Source: CAJQQK01 sp965224225
GTDB lineage: Bacteria; Pseudomonadota; Alphaproteobacteria; Rhizobiales; Hyphomicrobiaceae
NCBI GenBank assembly: GCA_965224225.1
Contig: CBDCZF010000012.1
Span: 157,618 to 221,617, forward strand
DNA length: 64,000 bases
Direction: 5' to 3'
Of the stretch, positions 1 to 8,033 are shown one piece after another; the stretch's first letter is position 1, and each line of letters starts with the position of its first letter. Below the pieces are notes generated by a model that saw only the letters and a program-made list of their open reading frames with translations, searched no databases and was not told the origin of the DNA. The translations under genes were made by a program, and so were the position numbers.

Positions 1-346
1 GGTCGTTGCCTGGAGCTTCGCGGCAACAGATCAGGCTGGAACAAACCGTCAGAAGTTGTTGGCCTGGATCACAAATCAGCCATCGATACTGAGTTCGACG
101 GCGGCGATCGCGGCGCAGTCAGCACACCAACCCGGCAAGGTCAAGCGGAGCAGGCCTCGGTCAGCTGCCGGCACGGATCGTCATCGCGCACTGAGACGCT
201 GAAATTCCAGCAGAATTCGCAGCGACGCATCGCTTTTGACGTAGCGTCGCTGCGACAACATGTCGATGCCGATGAGTAGTGAAAAGACGCTGCCTAACCA
301 ATTGATTGGCTGGTGTGGCTGAGATTCACGCTCAATTATTGGTGCG
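1..346. other. Left-edge stretch without a supportable gene
   Basis: No ORF here has recognisable family features. Plus-strand frame 1 is open from the window edge to a TAG at 277-279, so the tail of a gene entering from the left is possible, but its translation resembles nothing I know. The 70 bases before 346 lie downstream of the minus-strand SDR gene and show no clear terminator hairpin. Confidence 0.4.
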
Positions 347-1126
347 TTACAGCGTGCCCGGATAGCTGCCGCCATCGATGACGATGTTCTGGCCGGTGAT
401 GAAGCCGCCGTACTGCGAGCAGAGGAAGGCGGCCATGGCGCCGAACTCGTCCGTTGTGCCGAAGCGCCTGGCCGGAACCTCCTGCATTCGCTCGGCATGG
501 ATTTCGTCGAATGGTCGTCCGCTCGCGTCTGACATCTTGGCCGATGTGCCACGCAGGCGATCGGTTTCAAAGGGACCGGGCAATAGCCCGTTGATCGTGA
601 CGTTGTGTGCTGCCGATTTTCGCGCCAATACCGCCACCGCGCCCGTCAAACCGGCGCGGGCACCGTTCGAAAGCTCGAGTGCGGCAATCGGCGATTTCAC
701 GGAATAGCTGGTAATGTTGATGATCCGCCCGAAGCCGCGCTCCATCATGCCGTAGACCGTCGAATGGATGAGCGCGATCGGTGTGATCATGTTGCCTTCG
801 ACGGCCCGTCGCCAATCGTCGAGGCTGAAATCCTTGAAGTCTCCGGGCGGAGGACCGCCGGCATTGTTGATCAGGATGTCGGGGGCGGGGCAGGCGCTGA
901 GAACCTCGGCCCGTCCGGCATCGGTCGTGATATCGCAAGCGACGGTCGTCACCGTCACACCTGTTTGGGTGCGGATCTCAGCAGCCGTCGCCTCGAGCGT
1001 CTCCCTGGTTCGTGCGCATATCGTCAGATCAACACCGGCTTCGGCGAGCTTTTCGGCACAGCCGCGCCCGAGGCCCTTCGAAGCCGCACAAACGATTGCC
1101 GTCCGCCCTTTGAGCGCAAGATCCAT
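347..1126 (-). CDS. SDR-family oxidoreductase with atypical active site
   Basis: A 259-aa Rossmann-fold protein of the short-chain dehydrogenase/reductase family, close to the 250-260 aa usual for classical SDRs. The nucleotide-binding glycine motif (ASKGLGRG, residues 15-22), NNAG (87-90), the helix-4 Asn (N112) and the catalytic Ser (S140) are present. In the place of the YxxxK pair the protein has SNGAR, so Tyr becomes S153 and Lys becomes R157. The C-terminal TGQNIVIDGG segment is typical. The start at 1126 is chosen over the longer frame because AGGAGG lies a few bases upstream and the protein then begins directly with the first beta strand. Some SDR subgroups related to 3-oxoacyl-ACP reductase lack the canonical pair. 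The substrate cannot be inferred. Confidence 0.88.
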   Translation of the reverse strand: MDLALKGRTAIVCAASKGLGRGCAEKLAEAGVDLTICARTRETLEATAAEIRTQTGVTVTTVACDITTDAGRAEVLSACPAPDILINNAGGPPPGDFKDFSLDDWRRAVEGNMITPIALIHSTVYGMMERGFGRIINITSYSVKSPIAALELSNGARAGLTGAVAVLARKSAAHNVTINGLLPGPFETDRLRGTSAKMSDASGRPFDEIHAERMQEVPARRFGTTDEFGAMAAFLCSQYGGFITGQNIVIDGGSYPGTL

Positions 1127-1334
1127 CGGATACCTCCTGATGTTTGTATGAATGCATGTCTTCCGATCGGGACCATCATTTACAGGAAGGCAAAACCCCG
1201 AACGCGAACAATGCCACGATTGGCCGATCGGCAACAGTGCGCCACCTGATTATGCCGTCTCTGCAATGGGCTAGTTGTTTGGTGTTGGCTTGGCGTGGCG
1301 AATATGCGACCGTATGTCCATGATCAACAACGGG

Positions 1335-1348
1335 AAGGAGGTGATCCA
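1335..1348 (+). promoter_or_regulatory. Extended Shine-Dalgarno, 14-nt match to anti-SD
   Basis: AAGGAGGTGATCCA is complementary to the last 14 bases of a typical bacterial 16S rRNA (TGGATCACCTCCTT). It abuts an ATG at 1349, giving 7 nt between AGGAGG and the start codon. This is far longer than the usual 4-6 nt Shine-Dalgarno pairing. Confidence 0.7.
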
Positions 1349-1426
1349 ATGTCGAGTGAGATGAGACTGGTGGCCACGCCATTGTTCGTCCGTCGGTTGT
1401 TGGAGCAGCCTCCGACCTCCGGCTGA
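1349..1426 (+). CDS. Tiny ORF (25 aa) behind extended Shine-Dalgarno
   Basis: ATG at 1349 opens a 25-codon frame ending in TGA at 1424-1426. The peptide begins MSSEMRLVATPLF and ends LEQPPTSG, with two Arg-rich spots and no signal peptide or membrane segment. The case for translation is the 14-nt extended Shine-Dalgarno immediately upstream and a terminator-like hairpin about 55 bases after the stop, so the whole looks like a short self-contained transcript. It could be a small protein, a leader peptide or a ribosome-sequestering RNA. I do not recognise the peptide. Confidence 0.45.
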   Translation: MSSEMRLVATPLFVRRLLEQPPTSG

Positions 1427-1479
1427 GGCGGCAGCGCCGGCATTTGCCGGCAGCAGAGCCACAGTCAAAGTTTCTCACG

Positions 1480-1510
1480 GGGCCGTCCGATTGGGCGGCC
1501 CTTTGTGTTT
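1480..1510 (+). terminator. Terminator-like hairpin after the tiny ORF
   Basis: GGGCCG at 1480-1485 pairs with CGGCCC at 1496-1501 across a 10-nt loop and is followed by TTTGTGTTT. It lies between the 25-aa ORF and the next gene at 1672, so the two are probably separate transcripts. Confidence 0.6.
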
Positions 1511-1671
1511 CCCGCCAGCGGTCGACTGCATCCGGGCGCAGATCAAATTTTGCTGATCCAGATCAATCGACCAGTCGATCGGCCCAACTATGAACTATTG
1601 TCTCATCCAATCGAGGAAGCCGCGTGGAATGCACCCGACGTCCTGATGAACCGGAACGGAGTTTGAAATCC

Positions 1672-2010
1672 ATGATCCGCACCAGATTCCTTATTGTTGC
1701 CTTGGCGGCTGCAACAGCGTTGTTCGGTGTGATGGCACCGGCGATTTACAGCGACGCAGATGCGAAGATCCGCTGCAACGGCCCCTACCAGGTCATTCGC
1801 GGCGAAGGTGAAATCGCCACGCCCTATTGCCAGGATGCCTATTTGGCGCAGGTTGCCCGCGGCTACGGTATTCGCGTCACCGCCCGCCAGATCCGCCGCA
1901 GCGTGTCGCGCAAGGAGGAGATTTGCCGCGCCATTGGCCACGACGGTCGCGTCAATGATCTGTGCATTGGCTATCGCAACGATGAGTGTATCGGCATTCG
2001 CTGCCAGTAG
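1672..2010 (+). CDS. Small exported cysteine-rich protein
   Basis: A 112-aa protein with an N-terminal signal peptide (RTRFLIVALAAATALFG, cleavage probably near ADA, residues 28-31). The mature part of about 80 residues has six cysteines that could form three disulfides in the periplasm. The start at 1672 is preferred over an in-frame ATG at 1624 because the signal peptide then starts directly and a CGGAG stands about 10 nt upstream. I recognise the type as a conserved hypothetical exported protein of alphaproteobacteria, but no function is known to me. It stands alone, with a convergent neighbour. Confidence 0.75.
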   Translation: MIRTRFLIVALAAATALFGVMAPAIYSDADAKIRCNGPYQVIRGEGEIATPYCQDAYLAQVARGYGIRVTARQIRRSVSRKEEICRAIGHDGRVNDLCIGYRNDECIGIRCQ

Positions 2011-2060
2011 GGCTGCAACGTCAACGCTGCGATGACGCTTGCCGGTTGAAAGCCTGCGTG

Positions 2061-3688
2061 TCAGGCGGCCGCGCGAACCGATTGCGCGCGCTCGACCCAG
2101 GCCCGGATTTTGTCGAGTTCGGGCGGTGGGCTGTCGCGCAACACGCGCTGGCCATCGGATGATTGGGCGAATTTCAAGACTGCCGCCATTGCTTCGCCGG
2201 GATCGGCTTCGGCAATCGTCTCGAGCGATGTCAGCCCCGCGCCGACGAGCAACTGTGCGTGACCTCCGCGCAAATCGGGGATTGTGCAGACCAACCTCGC
2301 CTGATGCTGCCAATCGGTGATGGTCTGAGGCTTGATGTGGCGGACGGCGAGCTTGTTGGCGCTTTCGGTGGCATCTGCATCGAGCAGATCCTGGACGGTC
2401 TTGATGCCGATCGCTTCCAGGCGGGCCGCCGTCTTGGGCCCGATCGACGGCGCTGCCTCGACTTCATCATGATTGGCAAGATAGTAGCGTGGCGGGCGCG
2501 TCGCCGGCTCGTCCCTTGCGTTGTCCTGCGGTTTGGCCTCTGCTTCGATCTCCGGTTTGACTTCCTGTCGTACCTGGGCCCGGTCATGGAGGCGCGCGAG
2601 ATTGTCCGGTTCGGCAGTCTCGGGTTTGCGCTCAGGGGCCGCTTGTTCCGGTTCATTGGCAGTGGCTGCCATCGGCAGCTTTGCCAGTCGGTCCGGCTTG
2701 GCGACCTTCGGGAATTGGCCCTGAGCCAACGGCGGTGCTGTTAGGCGCTGACGGCGCTGCTCTCGACGCGCTCCGTCTCGTGGTTCGCGGACTTCACGCG
2801 CATACAACTCAGCGACCTGCCGGTCGTCTTCCGGCAAATTGTCGACGACGGTGCCCGTCGTCATGAGTTCATCGTACATCGCCTCGACCTGGCGCCGGTC
2901 TTGCGCATCGGCAAGTTTGCGCACGACCCATTTCACGGGGATCTCGAGGGCGCTGATCACGGTCTTTGCGGTCAGCGACACCTCCGGTGGTTCGACGCCG
3001 GCTTCTTCGATGGCACGGTCGAGCAAGTGGGCGTGGCCGAGGGCTGCATAGGCGAGCAATTCACCGACCCGCGCGCGACAAACCCGCATCGAGACCGGCC
3101 GGTGGATCCGAGACGCCGAGGTCGAAATTGTAATGGGCGATCAGCGTTTCGTAGTGAACGTGAGACGTCTCGGCACCCTGGATGACGTGCTCTTGGACCC
3201 AGTCGTCGCCGCGACCTGGTCGTGATTTCGGGCAAAGGCTTGTTTGCCTGCTTCGCCCAAAGCGCATCGTAGGATTTGGAAATGCTCCACTCGACCGCCC
3301 GGTGAATATTGTTCTCAGCGGTCGACTGGGCGGTGTGAAAGGGATGGATTGGGTCGGTATAGTAGTGGCTCATGACGCCGGCCGCCCACACCGCCTCCTC
3401 CCAGGAGCGTGACTTGAGTGCGCGCACCAGCATGGCATACCAGCCGGCCGCCTTTTCCGGTGCTCCGCCCCAGAAATTATCGCCGACGTGCAGGACGTGG
3501 TTCCTGAAGTCCTTGAATTCCTTGTCGGGCGCCTTGGAGCCGTCGAGATAGGTCTCGCACTGGCTGAGGAACAGCCGTCGCCAGCCGTCCGCCTGTTCGT
3601 TTTCGAGGAAGCGCAAGGCATCTAGTGCCAGTTTGTGGTGAGTACCGTTGGCGTGGGCGGCGTAGACGATACGGAAAAGAAGGTTCAT
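2061..3688 (-). pseudogene. Phospholipase C-like / DUF4332 protein, two frameshifts
   Basis: Three consecutive minus-strand frames read as one protein of about 540 aa. Residues from the ATG at 3688 give an N-terminal zinc-dependent phospholipase C / S1-P1 nuclease-like helical domain (AHANGTHHK; GVMSHYYTDPIHPFH). Near 3215 the reading shifts into a second frame (GDDWVQEH...HVHYETLIAHY). Near 3090 it shifts again into a frame that continues the helical domain and ends in a DUF4332 helix-hairpin-helix domain (SIGPKTAARLEAIGI). Each shift amounts to skipping one base. GGAGGG precedes the start ATG. Similarity to one continuous family protein runs across both junctions, so this is either a recently broken gene or two sequencing errors. 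The intact protein would be cytoplasmic and of unknown role. Confidence 0.75.
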
Positions 3689-3835
3689 GGTGCCCTCCGA
3701 GGCGGGACTGTCCCATCAATTGTCCAAGTACTGGCACGTCGGGTGATTTTAAGCTGAGTCGCCCGGGCGCCGCGAGGCATTGACGTTTGGGCTGTGCACG
3801 CTTGCTCTGATTGCTGGTCAAAACCGGACCGTGGA

Positions 3836-4789
3836 ATGGAATATCTCTGGATTGTCATTTCGATTTGCGCGGCGTTCCTTCAGGCCGTGCGGACTGCCGC
3901 CCAGAAGACGCTCAACCAGCGCATGTCCAACCTGGGCACGACCTATGTGCGCTCGGTGTTCGGTCTGCCGATCATGCTGGCAGCGCTCGCGGTGCTGCAT
4001 TTCTACTGGATCAGCGCCGTCCCGCGTCCCGACCCCGCCTACCTGTTGTTCACCGGCCTTGGCGCTGCAGCCCAGATCTTCGCGACCATGGCGCTGATCT
4101 ACATGTTCAAATTGCGCAACTTCGCGATCGGTACGATGCTCACCAAGGTCGACATCCTGATGACTGCGATCATTGGTTCGCTACTGTTTTCCGAAAGCCT
4201 GTCGGGGCCGGGCATGACGGCGCTGATCGTCGTCGTGATCGGCGTGCTCATGATGACGATTGGCAAACTCGGCCTCGGTACACTTGCCGGTGGTGGGGAA
4301 GGACTTGCTGCAACCATACTTGGCAAGTCGACGCAGGTCGCCCTGCTGTGCGCGCTGCTCTTCACGTTCTCCTATCTCTTCCTGCGCGAGGCGACGCTGG
4401 TGATGGCACCACTGGATGGTGCAGAGGTGCCCGACGGGCCGGCCGGCGCCTTCTGGCGTGGCGCCTGGACGCTGGTGATCGCAACGTTGATGCAGATCGT
4501 CGCCGTCGGCCTCTGGCTGTGGCGCGCCGAGCCCGACCTTTTCGGCCAACTGTGGCCCAACCGGCGGATCGCGACGTTCATCGGCTGCACCAGCGCGGTC
4601 GGCTCGTTTGGCTGGTATACCGCCTTTGCCATGCAGAACGCGTCTTATGTGCGTGCTGTTGGCCAGGTCGAGGTCGTGTTTACGCTGTTGATCGCCTGGT
4701 TCTACTTCCGCGAACGCATCACGGCGCTCGAGTTTCTAGGGATCGTGGTGACCGTCGCCGGCGTCCTGATGTTCCGGCTGTTCGGTTAG
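3836..4789 (+). CDS. EamA/DMT-family membrane permease
   Basis: A 317-aa protein with about ten hydrophobic segments in two similar halves, the architecture of EamA drug/metabolite transporters of the inner membrane. The second half ends in the usual VEVVFTLLIAWFYFRE...G segment. A polar loop of about 25 residues near the middle (DGAEVPDGPAGAFW) is longer than in minimal family members. The start at 3836 puts the first TM segment at the N-terminus; the longer frame to 3794 adds only hydrophilic sequence. The substrate is unknown. It lies just upstream of hemB on the same strand (84-nt gap). Confidence 0.85.
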   Translation: MEYLWIVISICAAFLQAVRTAAQKTLNQRMSNLGTTYVRSVFGLPIMLAALAVLHFYWISAVPRPDPAYLLFTGLGAAAQIFATMALIYMFKLRNFAIGTMLTKVDILMTAIIGSLLFSESLSGPGMTALIVVVIGVLMMTIGKLGLGTLAGGGEGLAATILGKSTQVALLCALLFTFSYLFLREATLVMAPLDGAEVPDGPAGAFWRGAWTLVIATLMQIVAVGLWLWRAEPDLFGQLWPNRRIATFIGCTSAVGSFGWYTAFAMQNASYVRAVGQVEVVFTLLIAWFYFRERITALEFLGIVVTVAGVLMFRLFG

Positions 4790-4873
4790 GGAAATGCCGC
4801 CGACGGCTTCGCATTGGCTGCTTTCCGCGATATGCTGCGCGGGCAACAACATGAAGCTAGGTCCCATCGTTCC

Positions 4874-5908
4874 ATGAAAGTCATCCGCGTTCCCGGCACC
4901 ACCACGCCCGCGCAGCCCTCAGCGCGCAGTTTTCCGACCGTTCGCATGCGGCGAAACCGCCAGACCGACTGGTCACGCCGGCTGGTTGCCGAGAACGTTC
5001 TGACGCCTGCTGACCTGATCTGGCCGATCTTCGTTACCGAGGGGGCAAATCTCCGTGAACCGGTCGCCTCGATGCCGGGCGTCGACCGCATTTCGGTCGA
5101 TCTCGTCGCCGCCGCCGTTGATGAGGCGCTATCCCTCGACATTCCGGCCATCGCGATTTTCCCCAATACGTCTGCTGAAAAACGCTCGGAAGATGCAGCC
5201 GAAGCGTTCAATTCAGATAACCTGGTGTGCCGGGCGGCACGAGCCATCCGCGATGGCGGCTATGACATCGGTGTGGTCTGTGATGTAGCACTTGACCCAT
5301 ATACGAGCCACGGCCATGACGGCCTGATGCAGGGCGATGAAATCGTCAACGACATGACGCTGGAAGCGCTGGTCCGCCAGAGCCTCGTGCAGGTCGAGGC
5401 AGGCTGCAATGTCATTGCGCCGTCCGACATGATGGACGGCCGTGTCGGCACGATCCGCCAGGCGCTCGACAACGCCGGCCACCAGGGCGTGCAGATCATG
5501 GCTTATGCGGCCAAATATTCCTCGGCCTTTTACGGACCGTTTCGTGACGCGATCGGCTCATCGGGTGCGCTCAAGGGCGACAAGCGCACCTACCAGATGA
5601 ACCCGGCCAACTCCGACGAAGCCTTGCAGGAGATCGCGCTTGATATCGCGGAGGGTGCCGACATGGTGATGGTCAAGCCCGGCATGCCCTACCTCGACAT
5701 CATCCGCCGCATTCACGATACGTTTGCCGTGCCGACCTTCGCCTACCAGGTCTCAGGCGAATACGCGATGCTCGAGGGTGCAGCGCGCAACGGATGGCTC
5801 GACGGCGACCGTGTCATGCTCGAGAGCCTGATCGCCTTCAAGCGCGCCGGCGCGGCAGGCGTCCTGACCTATTTCGCACCGCGCGCCGCCCGTGCGTTGC
5901 GGGGCTGA
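4874..5908 (+). CDS. hemB: Delta-aminolevulinic acid dehydratase (porphobilinogen synthase)
   Basis: Condenses two 5-aminolevulinate molecules to porphobilinogen in haem biosynthesis, in the cytoplasm. The 344-aa length fits. The two active-site lysines are visible: K214 in AYAAKYSSAFYGPF and K268 in MVKPGMPYLD, the Schiff-base lysine. The loop DVALDPYTSHGHDG (137-150) has Asp where zinc-dependent HemBs have cysteines, so this is the Mg/K-dependent class common in alphaproteobacteria. The start at 4874 gives the standard N-terminus; the 20 extra upstream codons are not family-like. Confidence 0.97.
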   Translation: MKVIRVPGTTTPAQPSARSFPTVRMRRNRQTDWSRRLVAENVLTPADLIWPIFVTEGANLREPVASMPGVDRISVDLVAAAVDEALSLDIPAIAIFPNTSAEKRSEDAAEAFNSDNLVCRAARAIRDGGYDIGVVCDVALDPYTSHGHDGLMQGDEIVNDMTLEALVRQSLVQVEAGCNVIAPSDMMDGRVGTIRQALDNAGHQGVQIMAYAAKYSSAFYGPFRDAIGSSGALKGDKRTYQMNPANSDEALQEIALDIAEGADMVMVKPGMPYLDIIRRIHDTFAVPTFAYQVSGEYAMLEGAARNGWLDGDRVMLESLIAFKRAGAAGVLTYFAPRAARALRG

Positions 5909-6047
5909 GCGGGCTGCTCCCGGATCAGCGTTGTGCCGGCAAGCAAACAAGCAAACGTTCGACTTAATCCGATGGTAGCGATAACCTGATTGGATGCGCC
6001 GACGCGTTGCCGGCGCTTTTCTGTGCCAGCTTGGGGTTCAGCCACAG

Positions 6048-6794
6048 ATGACGGAACAGCAAAAGAACTTTCCCGAGTTCTACGTGACCTCCGCCCAGCC
6101 GTGCCCCTATCTGAAGGACCGGCTTGAGCGCAAGTTATTCACGCATCTGACCATCGACAAGCCGGCGGTCCTGATCGACAATCTCCTGAAAGGCGGCTTC
6201 CGGCGCAGCCAGAACATTGCCTATACGCCGTACTGCGAAGGCTGTCAGGCCTGCGTCTCCGTGCGCGTGCTTGTTGATGAATTCCGACCATCGCGCAACA
6301 TGCGCCGCATTCAGGCGGCCAATCGCGATCTGGTGGCAACCCGCCATCCGCCGCGCCCGACAACCGAGCAGTATCATCTCTTCCGTGACTATATCGGCCA
6401 TCGCCATGGTGACGGTGGTATGGCCGACATGTCGGTGCTCGATTATGCGCAGATGGTGGAAGACTCCGTCGTCAACACGTTCGTGACGGAATACCGCCAG
6501 CGCACACCGCTGGCCGAGGAGGATGCACCCTCGGTTCCCGGAACGCTCTATGGCGCAGCGTTATGCGACCGTCTCTCGGACGGCATTTCAATGGTCTACA
6601 GCTTCTACGACATCGATGCTGTCGCGCGCAGTCTCGGCACCTTCACGATCCTCGAGCACATCGACTATGCCCGCTCCCTCGGCCTGCCATACGTCTATCT
6701 CGGCTACTGGATCTCGGGCTCGCGCAAGATGCGCTACAAGACCCGTTTCAAACCGCAGGAACGGCTAGGGCCCAACGGCTGGGAACGCGAATAA
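6048..6794 (+). CDS. bpt: Aspartate/glutamate leucyltransferase (N-end rule)
   Basis: A 248-aa member of the Ate1/Bpt family. It transfers leucine from Leu-tRNA to proteins with N-terminal Asp or Glu, marking them for ClpS-ClpAP degradation. The N-terminal cysteine cluster YCEGCQAC (C63, C66, C69) and the C-terminal region YVYLGYWISGSRKMRYK, conserved in the acyl-CoA N-acyltransferase-like fold, are present. Length and sequence fit the bacterial Bpt type rather than eukaryotic Ate1. The start at 6048 matches the family N-terminus (MTEQ...FYVTSAQPCPYL). Proximity to hemB is a recurrent arrangement in alphaproteobacteria. Confidence 0.93.
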   Translation: MTEQQKNFPEFYVTSAQPCPYLKDRLERKLFTHLTIDKPAVLIDNLLKGGFRRSQNIAYTPYCEGCQACVSVRVLVDEFRPSRNMRRIQAANRDLVATRHPPRPTTEQYHLFRDYIGHRHGDGGMADMSVLDYAQMVEDSVVNTFVTEYRQRTPLAEEDAPSVPGTLYGAALCDRLSDGISMVYSFYDIDAVARSLGTFTILEHIDYARSLGLPYVYLGYWISGSRKMRYKTRFKPQERLGPNGWERE

Positions 6795-6796
6795 GC

Positions 6797-6820
6797 AACC
6801 GCGCATTCTGCGCGGTTTGT
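6797..6820 (+). terminator. Rho-independent terminator after bpt
   Basis: AACCGCGCA (6797-6805) and TGCGCGGTT (6809-6817) form a perfect 9-bp stem with a 3-nt loop, four bases after the bpt stop. The tail is a short TGTG rather than a long U-run. Confidence 0.75.
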
Positions 6821-6915
6821 GATAGGGCATATGGCTGCGCCCATTTTGACAATCGTAACCATCGACGAGTAGGCTTTTCCGTTAGGGAATTTACATACAC
6901 AGGTGTCGGACGGTT

Positions 6916-7899
6916 ATGCACGACGAAAAAGACGTTGTAGTTCCGCTGGTTGACATGGTGGCCGCAGAACAAAGCTCCGGCGGGCCAATTCCAGCCAACG
7001 AGGAAGACCAGGAGATTAGCAGGGCCCATCACCTTGCCGAGATGCGTCACGACAAGGACGCCATCCGCCGGATCTTCGAGACCGGCGAATACCCCTACAA
7101 GCGCAAGATCTCGCGCAAGTCCTATGAGCGGCACAAGGCGGAACTGCAGGTCGAACTCCTGAAAGTGCAGGAGTGGGTCAAGCAGACCAACCAGAAGATC
7201 GTCATGCTGTTTGAAGGCCGCGACGCGGCCGGCAAGGGCGGCACGATCAAGCGTTTCACCGAGCACATGAACCCGCGCGGCGCCCGCGTTGTCGCCCTCG
7301 AAAAGCCGACCGAGCGCGAGAAGTCGCAGTGGTACTTCCAGCGCTACATTGAGCAGTTGCCAGCCGGTGGCGAAATCGTGCTGTTCGACCGCTCCTGGTA
7401 TAACCGTGCCGGCGTCGAGCGCGTCATGGGCTTTTGCAGTCCCAACGAATATCTCGAATTCATGCGCGAGACGCCCGAGATCGAGCGCATGATGGTCAGG
7501 AACGGCATCATCCTGTTCAAGTACTGGTTCTCGGTGACCCGCGAGGAGCAGTTGCGCCGCTTCAAGTCACGCGAGGACACGCCGCTCAAGAAGTGGAAGC
7601 TCTCGCCGATTGACCGCGTCTCGATCGACAAATGGGATGATTACACCGAAGCCAAGGAGGCGATGTTCTTCTACACCGACACCGCCGATGCACCGTGGAC
7701 GATCATCAAGTCCGACGACAAGAAGCGCGCCAGGTTAAACTGCATGAAGCATTTCCTGGCCTCGTTGCCCTATCCGGAAAAGGACGAGCATGCCGTTGGC
7801 GGCCCGGACCCGCTGATCGTCGGCAGCACGGATCATGTGATTGGCCGCTCGGAGCACATCCTCGGCAAGAGCCTGCATCCGGAGAACCGGAAGGTTTGA
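6916..7899 (+). CDS. ppk2: Polyphosphate kinase 2
   Basis: A 327-aa PPK2-family enzyme, which uses polyphosphate to phosphorylate nucleoside diphosphates (usually GDP or ADP) in the cytoplasm. Walker A is GRDAAGKGG (101-109) and Walker B with the lid motif is LFDRSWYNRAGVE (from about residue 157). There is a single kinase domain, which fits class I PPK2 by length. An acidic N-terminal extension of about 40 residues precedes the domain. It is monocistronic, with a terminator before it and about 130 nt after it. Confidence 0.94.
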   Translation: MHDEKDVVVPLVDMVAAEQSSGGPIPANEEDQEISRAHHLAEMRHDKDAIRRIFETGEYPYKRKISRKSYERHKAELQVELLKVQEWVKQTNQKIVMLFEGRDAAGKGGTIKRFTEHMNPRGARVVALEKPTEREKSQWYFQRYIEQLPAGGEIVLFDRSWYNRAGVERVMGFCSPNEYLEFMRETPEIERMMVRNGIILFKYWFSVTREEQLRRFKSREDTPLKKWKLSPIDRVSIDKWDDYTEAKEAMFFYTDTADAPWTIIKSDDKKRARLNCMKHFLASLPYPEKDEHAVGGPDPLIVGSTDHVIGRSEHILGKSLHPENRKV

Positions 7900-8033
7900 C
7901 GGGGGTGAGCAGCCGGTTTTTTGGTTGTGCAAATAGTAAACACGCGTGTGAGCTACTTGCAGGTGCCATAACCTAGCGCGCTCTTTCTGGGTGCGCTAAT
8001 CTCCGCACGTCGTAAAGCGTGCTGGACCCTATC

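Noticed and set aside
1335..1348. Fragment of a 16S rRNA gene on the minus strand
   Set aside because: Only 14 bases match the 16S 3' end; flanking sequence does not, so an extended Shine-Dalgarno is the simpler reading.
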